A stretch of DNA of 64,000 bases, from contig NZ_LT629762.1 of NCBI RefSeq assembly GCF_900105155.1, forward strand, positions 4,659,501 to 4,723,500. Reading direction: 5' to 3'. Position numbers and translations under genes: made by a program. This document shows, one piece after another, positions 46,394 to 56,087 of the stretch (position 1 is the stretch's first letter; each line of letters starts with the position of its first letter). The notes under the pieces are model-generated. The model was not told where the DNA came from. It made no database searches and saw nothing but the letters and a program-made list of their open reading frames with translations. This DNA is from Pseudomonas prosekii. GTDB lineage: Bacteria > Pseudomonadota > Gammaproteobacteria > Pseudomonadales > Pseudomonadaceae.

Positions 46394-47356
46394 ATGACGA
46401 CTACTGCCCCTTCGACCCCAGCCGTACAACTGCTGGAGGTCTCGCCGGAATATGCCGGCCAACGTATTGATAACTTCCTTCTCGCTCGGCTCAAAGGCGT
46501 GCCCAAGACCTTGATTTATCGCATTTTGCGCAAGGGTGAAGTGCGGGTGAACAAAGGTCGGATCAAGCCCGAATACAAGCTGCAGGCGGGCGATATCGTG
46601 CGCGTGCCGCCAGTGCGCGTGCCCGAGCGCGACGAGCCGGTGCCGCTGGCACAAGGCCTGCTGCAACGCCTTGAAGCGTCGATTGTTTTCGAAGACAAAG
46701 CCCTGATCGTGATCAACAAGCCGTGCGGCATTGCCGTTCACGGCGGCAGCGGCCTGACCTACGGGGTGATCGAAGCCTTCCGTCAGTTGCGTCCCGACTG
46801 CAAGGAGCTGGAGCTGGTTCACCGTCTCGACCGTGACACTTCCGGCCTGCTGATGATTGCGAAAAAGCGCAGCATGTTGCGCCACTTGCACTCGGCGCTG
46901 CGCGGTGATGGCGTCGACAAGCGCTACATGGCGCTGGTCCGCGGCAACTGGGCGGCCTCGATCAAGCAAGTCCGTGCGCCGCTGGGCAAGAGCAATCTGC
47001 GCTCCGGCGAGCGTATGGTCGAGGTCGACGAGGAGGAGGGCAAGGAGTCGGTGACCGTGTTCAAGGTCCTGCGCCGTTTCGGCGACTTTGCCACGCTGAT
47101 CGAAGCCAAGCCGATTACCGGCCGCACCCACCAGATTCGCGTCCACACCTTGCACGCCGGGCATTGCATTGCCGGCGACAGCAAGTATGGCGATGACGAT
47201 TTCAGCAAGGAAATCCGTGATCTGGGCGGTAAGCGTCTGTTCCTCCACGCCTACATGCTGACCGTACCGCTGCCGGATGGCGGCGAGCTGAAGTTGCAGG
47301 CGCCGGTCGACGAGATGTGGGCCAAGACTGTGGAGCGCCTGAGTGCACCCCTCTGA
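46394..47356 (+). CDS. rluC: 23S rRNA pseudouridine synthase RluC
   Basis: 320 residues: S4 RNA-binding domain at about 22-80, then the RluA-family catalytic domain with [10 protein letters not shown]146 being the nucleophile, and a [13 protein letters not shown] motif. RluC modifies positions 955, 2504 and 2580 in E. coli 23S rRNA. Divergent to rne across a shared 700-base region. The ATG at 46394 has no visible Shine-Dalgarno; a TATCAT box lies only about 15 bases before it, so the mRNA may have almost no leader. Confidence 0.96.
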   Translation: MTTTAPSTPAVQLLEVSPEYAGQRIDNFLLARLKGVPKTLIYRILRKGEVRVNKGRIKPEYKLQAGDIVRVPPVRVPERDEPVPLAQGLLQRLEASIVFEDKALIVINKPCGIAVHGGSGLTYGVIEAFRQLRPDCKELELVHRLDRDTSGLLMIAKKRSMLRHLHSALRGDGVDKRYMALVRGNWAASIKQVRAPLGKSNLRSGERMVEVDEEEGKESVTVFKVLRRFGDFATLIEAKPITGRTHQIRVHTLHAGHCIAGDSKYGDDDFSKEIRDLGGKRLFLHAYMLTVPLPDGGELKLQAPVDEMWAKTVERLSAPL

Positions 47357-48002
47357 TTACAAACTGCTGATTTTCGATTGGGACGGCACGCTGGCTGATT
47401 CCATTGGTCGGATTGTCGAAGCGATGCACGTCGCCTCCGAGCGCTCCGGGTTCCCGTTGCGCGACGACTTTGCGGTCAAGGGCATCATCGGCCTGGGCTT
47501 GCCCGAGGCGATTCGCACGTTGTATCCAGAAATTGCCGATGACCAGCTGATTGCGTTTCGTCAGCACTACGCCGATCACTACATCGCTGCTGAGGCCGTG
47601 CCTTCGCCGTTGTTCGAAGGCGTGGTCGAGTCGATGGCGGCGTTTCGCGATGCCGGTTATCACTTGGCGGTGGCGACCGGCAAGGCGCGTCGCGGGCTCG
47701 ATCGGGTGCTGAAAGCGCACGGTTGGGAAGAATATTTCGATATCACTCGTGCCGCCGATGAAACCGCCAGCAAACCGCACCCTCTGATGCTGGAAGAGAT
47801 TCTCGCGCATTGCCGGGTTTCGCCGCAGCAGGCGCTGATGGTCGGGGATTCGTCCTTTGATCTGCAGATGGCGCGCAACGCTGGCATGGATAGCGTGGCG
47901 GTCAGTTACGGCGCGCAGTCCATCGAGGCGCTCAAGCTGTTCGAGCCGCGGCTGGCGATAGATCACTTTTCCGAATTGCATGCCTGGCTTCGTCAGGCTT
48001 AA
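47343..48002 (+). CDS. HAD-family phosphatase (phosphoglycolate phosphatase-like)
   Basis: 219 residues: catalytic motif [10 protein letters not shown] with D12 and D14, a helical cap, the motif II region [10 protein letters not shown] at ETASKPHP, and motif [12 protein letters not shown]. It belongs to the Gph/PGMB branch; a substrate such as phosphoglycolate or pyrophosphate is possible but not shown. GTG start at 47343 overlaps the rluC end by 14 bases. Confidence 0.9.
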   Translation: MHPSDYKLLIFDWDGTLADSIGRIVEAMHVASERSGFPLRDDFAVKGIIGLGLPEAIRTLYPEIADDQLIAFRQHYADHYIAAEAVPSPLFEGVVESMAAFRDAGYHLAVATGKARRGLDRVLKAHGWEEYFDITRAADETASKPHPLMLEEILAHCRVSPQQALMVGDSSFDLQMARNAGMDSVAVSYGAQSIEALKLFEPRLAIDHFSELHAWLRQA

Positions 48003-48026
48003 TACGTTTTTGCTGGGGTGGATGGC

Positions 48027-49013
48027 ATGACCGACGAATGGAAAGCGCCTGAGCGGGCGAGCACTGACGGTGACGCCAAAAGCTGGCAGTTGCTGGAAAA
48101 GACTTTGCTGGCCAGTGTCCAGGAGCAGCGTCGCTCGCGGCGCTGGGGGATTTTCTTCAAGCTGTTGACCTTCGTTTACCTGGTCGTGGCATTGCTGCTG
48201 TTCACGCCGCTGATGGACATGGAAAAGAGCGCCGCGCGCAGTTCCAACTACAGCGCGCTGATCGAAGTAACCGGGGTGATCGCCGACAAGGAAGCCGCCA
48301 GCGCCGACAACATCGTCACCAGCCTGCGTGCAGCGTTTGAGGACGACAAGGTCAAAGGCGTGATCCTGCGCATCAACAGCCCGGGCGGCAGTCCGGTGCA
48401 GTCGGGTTACGTCTATGACGAAATCAAGCGCCTGCGCGCTTTGCATCCGGACACCAAGGTCTACGCGGTAATTTCCGATCTGGGCGCTTCCGGTGCTTAT
48501 TACATCGCCAGCGCGGCTGACCAGATTTATGCGGACAAGGCCAGTCTGGTCGGTTCGATTGGCGTGACGGCGGCCGGTTACGGTTTTGTCGGCACCATGG
48601 AAAAGCTCGGCGTTGAGCGCCGCACCTATACGTCAGGCGAGCACAAATCGTTCCTCGATCCGTTCCAGCCGCAGAAGCCTGAAGAAACGCAGTTCTGGCA
48701 GGGCGTGCTCGATACCACGCATCAGCAGTTCATCAACAGCGTGAAGAAGGGCCGTGGTGATCGACTCAAGGACAAAGAGCACCCGGAGCTGTTCTCCGGT
48801 TTGGTCTGGTCGGGCGAGCAAGCGCTGCCGCTGGGTCTGATCGATGGTCTGGGCAGTGCCAGTTCGGTGGCCCGTGACGTGATTGGCGAGAAAGAGTTGG
48901 TGGACTTCACCGTTCAGGAGTCGACGTTCGACCGCTTCTCGAAAAAGCTCGGCGCCAGCGTGGCCGAGCACTTGGCGATGTGGATGGGGTTTAACGGTCC
49001 GTCGCTGCGCTGA
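48027..49013 (+). CDS. sppA: Signal peptide peptidase SppA (short type), S49 family
   Basis: 328 residues. One transmembrane helix sits at about 43-65 (LLTFVYLVVALLLFTPL). The periplasmic S49 protease domain has RINSPGGSPVQSG and the nucleophile serine in DLGASGAYYIASAADQIYAD, with a lysine later in the dyad. It degrades cleaved signal peptides in the membrane. The short architecture is like B. subtilis SppA, not the double-length E. coli enzyme. ATG 48027 follows GGGGTGG; GTG 48018 is possible. Confidence 0.92.
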   Translation: MTDEWKAPERASTDGDAKSWQLLEKTLLASVQEQRRSRRWGIFFKLLTFVYLVVALLLFTPLMDMEKSAARSSNYSALIEVTGVIADKEAASADNIVTSLRAAFEDDKVKGVILRINSPGGSPVQSGYVYDEIKRLRALHPDTKVYAVISDLGASGAYYIASAADQIYADKASLVGSIGVTAAGYGFVGTMEKLGVERRTYTSGEHKSFLDPFQPQKPEETQFWQGVLDTTHQQFINSVKKGRGDRLKDKEHPELFSGLVWSGEQALPLGLIDGLGSASSVARDVIGEKELVDFTVQESTFDRFSKKLGASVAEHLAMWMGFNGPSLR

Positions 49014-49027
49014 TCAAGTTTGCTCCT

Positions 49028-49059
49028 TAAAAAACCGGCCGAGATGGCCGGTTTTTTTG
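49028..49059 (+). terminator. Terminator after sppA
   Basis: AAAAAACCGGCC..GGCCGGTTTTTTT stem with T-tract, 15 bases after the stop. It also reads as a weaker terminator in the other direction. Confidence 0.88.
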
Positions 49060-49073
49060 CGAATGCAATCCGT

Positions 49074-49204
49074 GTAGCAGCTGGCGAAGCCTGCGTTCGG
49101 CTGCGCAGCAGTCGTAAAACTTCTGCACGCGATCTACCTGAAGCAACGCGGCGCTTGGGTTGGCGAGCGCTGCGCACTCGAACGCAGGCTTCGCCAGCTG
49201 CTAC
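49074..49204. repeat. Inverted repeat with perfect 26-bp arms
   Basis: Arms 49074-49099 and 49179-49204 (GTAGCAGCTGGCGAAGCCTG at the outer side) are perfectly complementary. The sequence differs from the window's two REP families. The 79-base centre contains GCGCTGCGC-like smaller pairings and no gene. Confidence 0.88.
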
Positions 49205-49241
49205 ATAATTGCGGTGTTCGGGCGTTTGCGCATAAGCAGGT

Positions 49242-49820
49242 TCAGGGGATTTGCACGCCTTCGGCCAGCAGCATGTCGATCAGGCGGATCAGCGGCAGGC
49301 CGATCAGGCTGGTGGCGTCAGGGCCTTCGGTGCTTTGAAACAGGCTCACCCCCAAACCTTCAGCCTTGAAGCTGCCAGCGCAGTCGTAGGGCTGCTCGGC
49401 GCGCAGGTAGCGTTCGATGCGTTGCTGGTCGAGCACGCGCATGTGCACGGTGAACGGCACGCAGTCGACCTGGCAATTGCCGGTCTGGCTGTTAAGCAGC
49501 GCGAGGCCGGTGAGGAAGGTTATGCTGGCGCCGCTGGAGGCGAGCAATTGTTCGCGGGCCTTTTCGAACGTGTGGGGTTTGCCGATAATGCGCTCGCCGA
49601 GCACGGCGACCTGATCGGAGCCGATGATCAGATGCGCAGGATGGCTGCCCGCCAGCGCGCGTGCTTTCTGTTCGGCGAGGCGTTTTACCAGATTGATTGC
49701 CGATTCATTTTCACCATGGCTTTCGTCGATATCCGGCGAGCTGCAGGTGAACTCAAGTTGCAGGCGGGCCAGCAATTCCCGGCGGTAAACCGAGCTTGAA
49801 GCGAGTAATAAAGGCAGCAT
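49242..49820 (-). CDS. maf: Maf-family nucleotide pyrophosphatase (YceF-like)
   Basis: 192 residues starting MLPLLLASSSVYRRELL, the Maf signature; DIDE and LIIGSDQV further support it. The YceF branch hydrolyses m7GTP; others act on dTTP/UTP, and the subtype here is by context only. ATG 49820 is chosen since GGAG lies six bases before it. It diverges from yceD. Confidence 0.92.
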   Translation of the reverse strand: MLPLLLASSSVYRRELLARLQLEFTCSSPDIDESHGENESAINLVKRLAEQKARALAGSHPAHLIIGSDQVAVLGERIIGKPHTFEKAREQLLASSGASITFLTGLALLNSQTGNCQVDCVPFTVHMRVLDQQRIERYLRAEQPYDCAGSFKAEGLGVSLFQSTEGPDATSLIGLPLIRLIDMLLAEGVQIP

Positions 49821-49888
49821 GCGCATCTCCAAAAGGCAGTGACGAATTCTAGCGAGGCTTGCAAGTGACGGACAGGGCTGAATTTCCT

Positions 49889-49916
49889 TTGACATGGCTG
49901 GGTGCATCCCTATAAT
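49889..49916 (+). promoter_or_regulatory. Consensus sigma-70 promoter of the yceD-rpmF-plsX-fab genes
   Basis: Perfect TTGACA (49889-49894), 16-base spacer, perfect TATAAT (49911-49916). The predicted start near 49922-49924 is only two to four bases ahead of the yceD ATG at 49926. Confidence 0.9.
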
Positions 49917-49925
49917 GCTGCGCCT

Positions 49926-50453
49926 ATGTTGAATGACCCGATTCCACCTCACGTTGACCCGCGCAAATTGGCTGATCGTGGCACCACCCTTCAAGGTGAA
50001 CTGCTGCTGGCCGATTTGGAGAGACTCTGCGACCCGCTTTCCGACACTGTCGGTACGGTGCAGGCTAAATTCGTTTTTGAACGAGATGAACGTAAGTCTG
50101 TGGTAATCCACAGCTTTATCGACACCGAAGTCAAAATGGTTTGCCAGCGTTGTCTTGAGCTGGTCACCCTGCCAATCCACAGCGAATGCAGTTACGTTGT
50201 GGTGAAGGAGGGTGCGAATACCCAGTCGTTACCGAAAGGTTATGACGTGCTGGAACTGGGCGAAGATCCATTGGATCTGCAGTCACTGGTCGAGGAGGAG
50301 CTTTTGCTCGCCCTGCCCATTGTGCCTGCTCATCATCCGGAAGAATGCCAGCAGCCGGCGGGTCTCGATGAGCCCGAACCGAGCGAGGACGAGGTAACGC
50401 GGTCCAACCCGTTCAGTGTATTGGCGCAGTTAAAGCGTGACCCAAACGTTTAG
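49926..50453 (+). CDS. YceD / DUF177 protein
   Basis: 175-residue acidic protein with CQRCLELVTLPI, a pattern shared by YceD family members, and a polyacidic C-terminal part (DEPEPSEDE). The gene almost always precedes rpmF, and YceD has been linked to 23S rRNA processing in plants and bacteria. ATG 49926 begins right after a consensus promoter, suggesting a nearly leaderless message. rpmF follows after 13 bases. Confidence 0.93.
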   Translation: MLNDPIPPHVDPRKLADRGTTLQGELLLADLERLCDPLSDTVGTVQAKFVFERDERKSVVIHSFIDTEVKMVCQRCLELVTLPIHSECSYVVVKEGANTQSLPKGYDVLELGEDPLDLQSLVEEELLLALPIVPAHHPEECQQPAGLDEPEPSEDEVTRSNPFSVLAQLKRDPNV

Positions 50454-50466
50454 GAGTTAATCAATT

Positions 50467-50649
50467 ATGGCTGTTCAGCAGAACAAAAAATCCCGCTCTG
50501 CCCGTGACATGCGTCGTTCGCACGACGCCCTGACGGCAAGCACTCTGTCTGTAGAAAAAACCACTGGTGAAATTCACCTGCGTCACCACGTATCGCCAGA
50601 AGGCGTATACCGTGGCCGTAAAGTGATCGACAAGGGCGCTGACGAGTAA
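50467..50649 (+). CDS. rpmF: 50S ribosomal protein L32
   Basis: 60 residues: [20 protein letters not shown], the conserved basic N-terminus of L32. It lacks the four zinc cysteines of the C+ type. A good AGGAGTTAATCAATT ribosome site precedes it. It lies between yceD and plsX, as in most proteobacteria, linking ribosome supply with lipid synthesis. Confidence 0.97.
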   Translation: MAVQQNKKSRSARDMRRSHDALTASTLSVEKTTGEIHLRHHVSPEGVYRGRKVIDKGADE

Positions 50650-50653
50650 TCAC

Positions 50654-51664
50654 TTGTCTGCTCAAGTCATCGCGATTGACGCAATGGGCGGGGACTTCGG
50701 TCCCCGCAGCATTGTTCAGGCCAGCCTCGCTTGCCTGTCTGCTACGCCCTCGCTGCACCTGACCCTCGTCGGTCAAACTACCCTTTTGGAAGAACTGCTC
50801 TCCAGTCACTCGGCTGTGGATCGCGCGCGCCTGTCGATTACCCCCGCGTCCGAAATCATCACCATGGACGAAAAGCCTGCGCAGGCCTTGCGTGGCAAGC
50901 CTGACTCGTCGATGCGCGTGGCGCTCGAATTGCTGCGTGATGGCAAAGTCCAGGCCTGCGTCAGCGCCGGCAATACCGGCGCCCTGATGGCGTTGTCGCG
51001 ATTTGTGTTGAAGACGCTGCCCGGCATTGATCGGCCGGCGATGGTCGCGGCGATTCCGACGCAGAAGGGTTATTGCCAGTTGCTTGATCTGGGCGCCAAC
51101 GTCGATTGCAGTGCCGAGCACTTGTTGCAGTTCGCGATCATGGGCTCGGTGGCGGCGGAGACGCTGGGTGTGGTGCGCCCGCGCGTGGCGCTGCTGAACA
51201 TCGGCACCGAAGACATCAAGGGCAATCAGCAGGTCAAACTCGCTGCGACCTTGTTGCAGAACGCGCGCGGCATCAATTACATCGGTTTTGTCGAAGGTGA
51301 CGGTTTGTATCGCGGCGAGGCGGATGTGGTGGTGTGTGACGGCTTTGTCGGCAATATCCTGCTCAAATCCAGCGAAGGCCTGGCGACAATGATTGCCGGG
51401 CGCATCGAAGCCTTGTTCAAGCAGAACCTGGCCTCGCGCATGGTCGGCGCATTGGCGCTGCCGCTGATGAGGCGCTTGCAGGCGGACCTGGCCCCGGCGC
51501 GACACAACGGTGCGAGTTTTCTCGGTTTGCAGGGAATCGTCGTAAAAAGCCACGGCTCGACGGGCGTGCAGGGCTTTCAGAGCGCCATTCAGCGCGCCCT
51601 GATCGAGATTCAGGAAAACCTCCCGCGACGCCTGCACGGTCGTCTGGAGGATTTGTTGCCTTAG
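50654..51664 (+). CDS. plsX: Phosphate acyltransferase PlsX
   Basis: 336-residue peripheral membrane enzyme that converts acyl-ACP to acyl-phosphate for PlsY, the first committed step of phospholipid synthesis. The family start [28 protein letters not shown] and [17 protein letters not shown] are present. The start is TTG at 50654, four bases after the rpmF stop, with no nearer ATG that keeps the IDAMGGD strand. The unusual start codon may limit its expression relative to L32. Confidence 0.95.
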   Translation: MSAQVIAIDAMGGDFGPRSIVQASLACLSATPSLHLTLVGQTTLLEELLSSHSAVDRARLSITPASEIITMDEKPAQALRGKPDSSMRVALELLRDGKVQACVSAGNTGALMALSRFVLKTLPGIDRPAMVAAIPTQKGYCQLLDLGANVDCSAEHLLQFAIMGSVAAETLGVVRPRVALLNIGTEDIKGNQQVKLAATLLQNARGINYIGFVEGDGLYRGEADVVVCDGFVGNILLKSSEGLATMIAGRIEALFKQNLASRMVGALALPLMRRLQADLAPARHNGASFLGLQGIVVKSHGSTGVQGFQSAIQRALIEIQENLPRRLHGRLEDLLP

Positions 51665-51789
51665 GCGTTTTCGTCGGACAATGCTTAAATGTGACCGCTC
51701 AGTTCAATTGGCCATCCAACTGTCAGTTTCTTGCGTCCCCCAAGCGGGACGTCAATTCTCCGACGACAAGATCATTAGGGGCTTGTTAC

Positions 51790-52728
51790 ATGTCTGCTTC
51801 CCTCGCATTCGTCTTTCCAGGACAGGGTTCGCAGTCCCTCGGCATGCTGGCCGAGTTGGGCGCGCAACATCCGATCGTCCTCGAAACATTCAAAGAAGCT
51901 TCCGATGCTCTCGGTTACGACCTGTGGGCACTGACCCAGCAAGGGCCGGAAGAGCAACTCAATCAAACCGATAAAACCCAACCGGCGATTCTCACCGCTT
52001 CGATCGCCTTGTGGCGCTTGTGGCTGGCTGAAGGCGGCGCGCGTCCGGCTTATGTGGCCGGTCACAGCCTGGGCGAATACAGCGCATTGGTCGCTGCGGG
52101 CAGTCTGAGCCTGGGCGACGCGGTGAAACTGGTCGAGCGTCGTGGCCAACTGATGCAGGAAGCCGTGCCGGCCGGGCAGGGCGGCATGGCCGCTATCCTT
52201 GGTCTGGAAGATGCCGATGTACTGGCAGCGTGCGCCGAAGCGGTGCAGGGCGAAGTGGTCAGTGCGGTCAACTTCAACTCGCCGGGCCAAGTGGTTATCG
52301 CCGGTGCCAAGGCTGCCGTCGAGCGCGCCATCGAAGGCTGCAAGGCGCGTGGTGCCAAGCGCGCCATGCCGTTGCCGGTCAGCGTGCCGTCGCACTGTGA
52401 GCTGATGCGTCCGGCCGCCGAGCGTTTTGCCGAATCCATCGCCGCGATTGACTGGCAGGCGCCGCAGATCCCGGTGGTGCAGAACGTCAGCGCCAGCGTG
52501 CCGGCCGATCTCGACACCCTCAAGCGCGATTTGCTTGAGCAGCTCTACAAGCCTGTGCGCTGGGTTGAATCGGTCCAGGCGCTGGCCGCCAAGGGCGCGA
52601 CCCAGTTGGTCGAATGCGGCCCGGGTAAAGTGCTCGCCGGCCTGAACAAACGCTGCGCCGAAGGCGTGTCGACTTCCAACCTCAATACCCCAGACGCTTT
52701 CGCTGCCGCTCGCGCAGCGCTGGTCTGA
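51790..52728 (+). CDS. fabD: Malonyl CoA-acyl carrier protein transacylase
   Basis: 312 residues. Nucleophile S93 in GHSLGEYSAL, catalytic histidine in VPSHCELM near residue 201, and FPGQGSQ at the N-terminus are all intact. It loads malonate onto ACP for fatty-acid elongation. ATG 51790 has AGGGG eight bases upstream. Gap of 125 bases after plsX. Confidence 0.97.
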   Translation: MSASLAFVFPGQGSQSLGMLAELGAQHPIVLETFKEASDALGYDLWALTQQGPEEQLNQTDKTQPAILTASIALWRLWLAEGGARPAYVAGHSLGEYSALVAAGSLSLGDAVKLVERRGQLMQEAVPAGQGGMAAILGLEDADVLAACAEAVQGEVVSAVNFNSPGQVVIAGAKAAVERAIEGCKARGAKRAMPLPVSVPSHCELMRPAAERFAESIAAIDWQAPQIPVVQNVSASVPADLDTLKRDLLEQLYKPVRWVESVQALAAKGATQLVECGPGKVLAGLNKRCAEGVSTSNLNTPDAFAAARAALV

Positions 52729-52744
52729 ATCAGGAGAAACTTGC

Positions 52745-53488
52745 ATGAGTCTGCAAGGTAAAGTTGCACTGGTCACTGGCGCAAGCCGTGGTATCGGCCA
52801 GGCCATCGCCCTGGAACTGGGTCGTCAGGGCGCCATCGTGATTGGCACCGCGACCTCCGCAGCGGGTGCCGAGCGCATCGCTGCAACGCTTAAAGAAAAC
52901 GCAATTCAGGGCACGGGTCTGGAACTCAACGTGACCAGCGACGAATCGGTTGCGGCGGTCCTTTCGAGCATTTCCGAGCAGTTCGGTGCGCCGGCGATCC
53001 TGGTCAATAATGCCGGCATCACCCGCGATAATCTGATGATGCGCATGAAAGACGACGAATGGAACGACGTCATCGATACCAACCTGAACAGTCTGTTTCG
53101 GCTGTCCAAGGGCGTTTTGCGTGGCATGACCAAGGCGCGTTGGGGACGAATTATCAGTATTGGTTCGGTTGTGGGTGCCATGGGCAACGCAGGCCAAGTA
53201 AACTACGCAGCCGCCAAGGCAGGTCTGGAAGGTTTCAGCCGCGCATTGGCGCGTGAAGTCGGTTCGCGTTCGATTACGGTAAACTCGGTGGCCCCAGGGT
53301 TCATCGACACCGATATGACCCGTGAGCTGCCTGAAGCGCAGCGTGAATCCTTGGCGACACAGATTCCGCTGGGCCGTCTGGGGCAAGCACAAGAGATCGC
53401 GTCTGTGGTCGCTTTTCTTGCGTCCGACGGTGCGGCTTACGTTACTGGGGCTACAATCCCGGTGAACGGCGGGATGTACATGAGTTAA
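52745..53488 (+). CDS. fabG: 3-oxoacyl-[ACP] reductase
   Basis: 247-residue SDR: TGASRGIG at about 12-19, NNAGITRDN, catalytic serine in GSVVGAMGNAG and YAAAK, with the terminal GGMYMS shared by FabG. It reduces 3-oxoacyl-ACP with NADPH. It starts 16 bases after fabD behind an AGGAGA. A 191-base gap with its own promoter precedes acpP. Confidence 0.97.
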   Translation: MSLQGKVALVTGASRGIGQAIALELGRQGAIVIGTATSAAGAERIAATLKENAIQGTGLELNVTSDESVAAVLSSISEQFGAPAILVNNAGITRDNLMMRMKDDEWNDVIDTNLNSLFRLSKGVLRGMTKARWGRIISIGSVVGAMGNAGQVNYAAAKAGLEGFSRALAREVGSRSITVNSVAPGFIDTDMTRELPEAQRESLATQIPLGRLGQAQEIASVVAFLASDGAAYVTGATIPVNGGMYMS

Positions 53489-53599
53489 ATGTGACGGGTT
53501 GCTTCAAAAAAATGTCATACGAGCTGTCTAAAATCCGTTATAAAGCTGCAATCTATTTATAGGCAGAGGGCTGCAGGGTTTGAGGAGTGAAGCTTTCAG

Positions 53600-53627
53600 T
53601 TGAAAAACCGAAAAGTCTTTCTATACA
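53600..53627 (+). promoter_or_regulatory. acpP promoter
   Basis: TTGAAA (53600-53605), 16-base spacer, TATACA (53622-53627). It gives a leader of about 45 bases and allows the abundant carrier protein to be made at a higher level than its upstream neighbours. Confidence 0.75.
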
Positions 53628-53679
53628 CTTACCCACTGGCCAGCTGCCTGAATTTGTCCATTAGGAGTGAAAACAAGGT

Positions 53680-53916
53680 ATGAGCACCATCGAAGAGCGC
53701 GTCAAGAAAATCGTTGCTGAGCAACTGGGCGTTAAAGAAGAAGAAGTGGTCAACACTGCTTCCTTCGTTGAAGACCTGGGTGCCGACTCCCTTGACACCG
53801 TTGAGCTGGTGATGGCTCTGGAAGAGGAATTCGAGACCGAAATCCCTGACGAAGAAGCTGAGAAGATCACTACTGTACAAGCCGCAATCGATTACGTTAC
53901 TAACCACCAGGCTTAA
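53680..53916 (+). CDS. acpP: Acyl carrier protein
   Basis: 78-residue acidic four-helix protein. The 4'-phosphopantetheine site is S37 in [20 protein letters not shown] strong AGGAGTGAAAACAAGGT precedes the start. It is flanked by its own promoter and a terminator, so it is likely made both within the fab transcript and alone. Confidence 0.98.
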   Translation: MSTIEERVKKIVAEQLGVKEEEVVNTASFVEDLGADSLDTVELVMALEEEFETEIPDEEAEKITTVQAAIDYVTNHQA

Positions 53917-53944
53917 TAGCTTGTAATCGTTGCTTGCTGTCATG

Positions 53945-53983
53945 GAAAAACCGCACTGCCATCACGGCGTGCGGTTTTTTCTT
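53945..53983 (+). terminator. Terminator after acpP
   Basis: GAAAAACCGCACTGCC..GGCGTGCGGTTTTTTC stem with T-tract, 29 bases after the acpP stop and 42 bases before fabF. It is likely only partly terminating. Confidence 0.85.
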
Positions 53984-54024
53984 TAGGCCTCATGCAAAGT
54001 CGTCATTAGAAAAAGGAGAGTGCT

Positions 54025-55269
54025 GTGTCGCGTAGACGCGTCGTAGTCACCGGTATGGGTATGTTGTCGCCACTGGGCACGGATGTGCCGAGCAGCTGGC
54101 AGGGCATTCTGGCTGGCCGCAGTGGCATTGGTCTGATCGAACACACCGACCTTTCTGCCTATTCCACCCGTTTTGGCGGCTCGGTAAAGGGCTTCAATGT
54201 CGAGGAATACCTCTCGGTCAAGGAAGCGCGCAAGCTCGACCTGTTCATTCAATACGGTCTGGCCGCAGGGTTTCAGGCTGTGCGTAACGCCGGTCTGGAA
54301 GTCACTGACGCCAACCGCGAGCGCATCGGCGTGGCCATGGGTTCGGGTATTGGCGGTTTGACCAATATCGAAGAAACCAGCCGCACGCTGCATGAGTCCG
54401 GCCCGCGTCGAATTTCACCATTCTTCGTGCCTGGCTCGATCATCAATATGATTTCCGGTTTCCTGTCCATTCATTTGGGTGCACAGGGGCCTAACTACGC
54501 CATCGCCACCGCATGTACCACCGGTACGCACTGCATCGGCATGGCGGCGCGCAACATCATGTACGACGAAGCCGACGTGATGATTGCCGGCGGTGCCGAG
54601 ATGGCCGCGTGCGGTCTGGGCATGGGCGGCTTTGGTGCCTCCCGCGCACTGTCGACCCGCAACGATGAGCCGACCCGTGCCAGCCGTCCGTGGGACAAGG
54701 GCCGTGATGGCTTCGTGCTGTCCGACGGCGCCGGTGCGCTGGTGCTCGAAGAGCTGGAGCACGCCAAGGCGCGTGGCGCGACCATCTACGCCGAGCTGAT
54801 CGGTTTTGGCACCAGTGGCGACGCGTTCCACATGACCTCGCCACCGGCCGACGGTGCAGGCGCTGCGCGTTGCATCACCAACGCCCTGCGCGATGCCAAG
54901 ATCAATAGCGATCAAGTCCAGTACATCAACGCCCACGGCACCTCGACTTCGGCCGGCGACCTTGCTGAAGCCTGTGCGATCAAGACGGTGTTCGGCGATC
55001 ACGCCTACAACCTGGCGGTCAGTTCGACCAAGTCCATGACCGGTCACCTGTTGGGTGCGGCGGGCGCGGTCGAGGCGATCTTCAGCGTGCTGGCGATCAA
55101 CAGCCAAGTGGCGCCGCCGACCATCAACCTCGATGAGCCGGACGAAGGCTGCGACCTCGATTTTGTGCCGCACACTGCGCGCAACATGGACATCGACGTG
55201 GTGCTGTCCAACTCCTTCGGGTTTGGCGGGACCAACGGCTCGCTGGTGTTCCGCCGGTTCGCTGGCTGA
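54025..55269 (+). CDS. fabF: 3-oxoacyl-[ACP] synthase II
   Basis: 414-residue condensing enzyme: nucleophile C164 in ATACTTGTH, histidines in [11 protein letters not shown] (about 304) and [10 protein letters not shown] (about 341). It extends acyl-ACP, including temperature-linked cis-vaccenate formation. GTG start with AAAGGAGAG upstream. The stop overlaps the pabC start (TGATG at 55267). Confidence 0.97.
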   Translation: MSRRRVVVTGMGMLSPLGTDVPSSWQGILAGRSGIGLIEHTDLSAYSTRFGGSVKGFNVEEYLSVKEARKLDLFIQYGLAAGFQAVRNAGLEVTDANRERIGVAMGSGIGGLTNIEETSRTLHESGPRRISPFFVPGSIINMISGFLSIHLGAQGPNYAIATACTTGTHCIGMAARNIMYDEADVMIAGGAEMAACGLGMGGFGASRALSTRNDEPTRASRPWDKGRDGFVLSDGAGALVLEELEHAKARGATIYAELIGFGTSGDAFHMTSPPADGAGAARCITNALRDAKINSDQVQYINAHGTSTSAGDLAEACAIKTVFGDHAYNLAVSSTKSMTGHLLGAAGAVEAIFSVLAINSQVAPPTINLDEPDEGCDLDFVPHTARNMDIDVVLSNSFGFGGTNGSLVFRRFAG

Positions 55270-56084
55270 TGGACTGCTGGGTCGACGGTCAACCGGCTGA
55301 CGCTCTGTCGCTGAAGGATCGCGGCCTGGCTTACGGTGATGGTCTGTTCGAGACCATTGCCGTGCGCGGTGGGCAGCCAGTGCTGCTGGAGCGCCATTTG
55401 GCGCGTCTGGCCGAGGGCTGCGCTCGTCTGGCAATCAATGCCGATCAGGCGTTGATCCGCCACGAGCTGCTGACGTATGCCGGTGCCATGGGCGCGGGTG
55501 TGCTCAAGCTCATCCTCACCCGTGGCGACGGTTTGCGCGGCTACGCCCCAGACCCATCGGCGCAGGCCCGACGCATTCTGCAAGGCAACCCTCCCGCTGT
55601 TTACCCGGCAGCGCATGCCGAGCAGGGCGTTCGCCTGTTTCCCTGCACCACACGACTTTCCCAACAACCCTTGCTTGCCGGGCTCAAACATTTGAATCGC
55701 CTGGAGCAAGTCATCGCCCGTGCCGAATGGCAAGATGCCGAACATGCCGAAGGCTTGATGCTCGATCAAGCCGGGCGCGTCATCGAAGGCGTCTTCAGCA
55801 ATCTGTTCCTGGTGCGTGACGGCGTACTGATCACCGCCGATCTCAAGCGTTGCGGCGTGGCCGGGGTGATGCGCGCCGAATTATTGTTTCAGGCTGAGTC
55901 ATTGGCGATCCCCACGCAAACCACGGACATCAGCCTCGATCAGCTGCAATGGGCCGATGAAGTGTTCGTCTGCAACAGCGTGTATGGCATTTGGCCGGTG
56001 CGCGCCTATGCAGCACTGAGCTGGCCGGTTGGCCCGCTCACCCGTAAACTCCAAACCATTGCCCGCGCGCTACTGGATGTTTGA
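55269..56084 (+). CDS. pabC: Aminodeoxychorismate lyase
   Basis: 271-residue fold-type-IV PLP enzyme that releases pyruvate from aminodeoxychorismate to give p-aminobenzoate for folate. The PLP lysine is K140 in GLKHLNRLEQVIAR, and EGVFSNLFLV and FVCNSVYGIWPV are family motifs. It overlaps fabF and is followed after three bases by mltG, a conserved arrangement. Confidence 0.95.
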   Translation: MDCWVDGQPADALSLKDRGLAYGDGLFETIAVRGGQPVLLERHLARLAEGCARLAINADQALIRHELLTYAGAMGAGVLKLILTRGDGLRGYAPDPSAQARRILQGNPPAVYPAAHAEQGVRLFPCTTRLSQQPLLAGLKHLNRLEQVIARAEWQDAEHAEGLMLDQAGRVIEGVFSNLFLVRDGVLITADLKRCGVAGVMRAELLFQAESLAIPTQTTDISLDQLQWADEVFVCNSVYGIWPVRAYAALSWPVGPLTRKLQTIARALLDV

Positions 56085-56087
56085 TAC

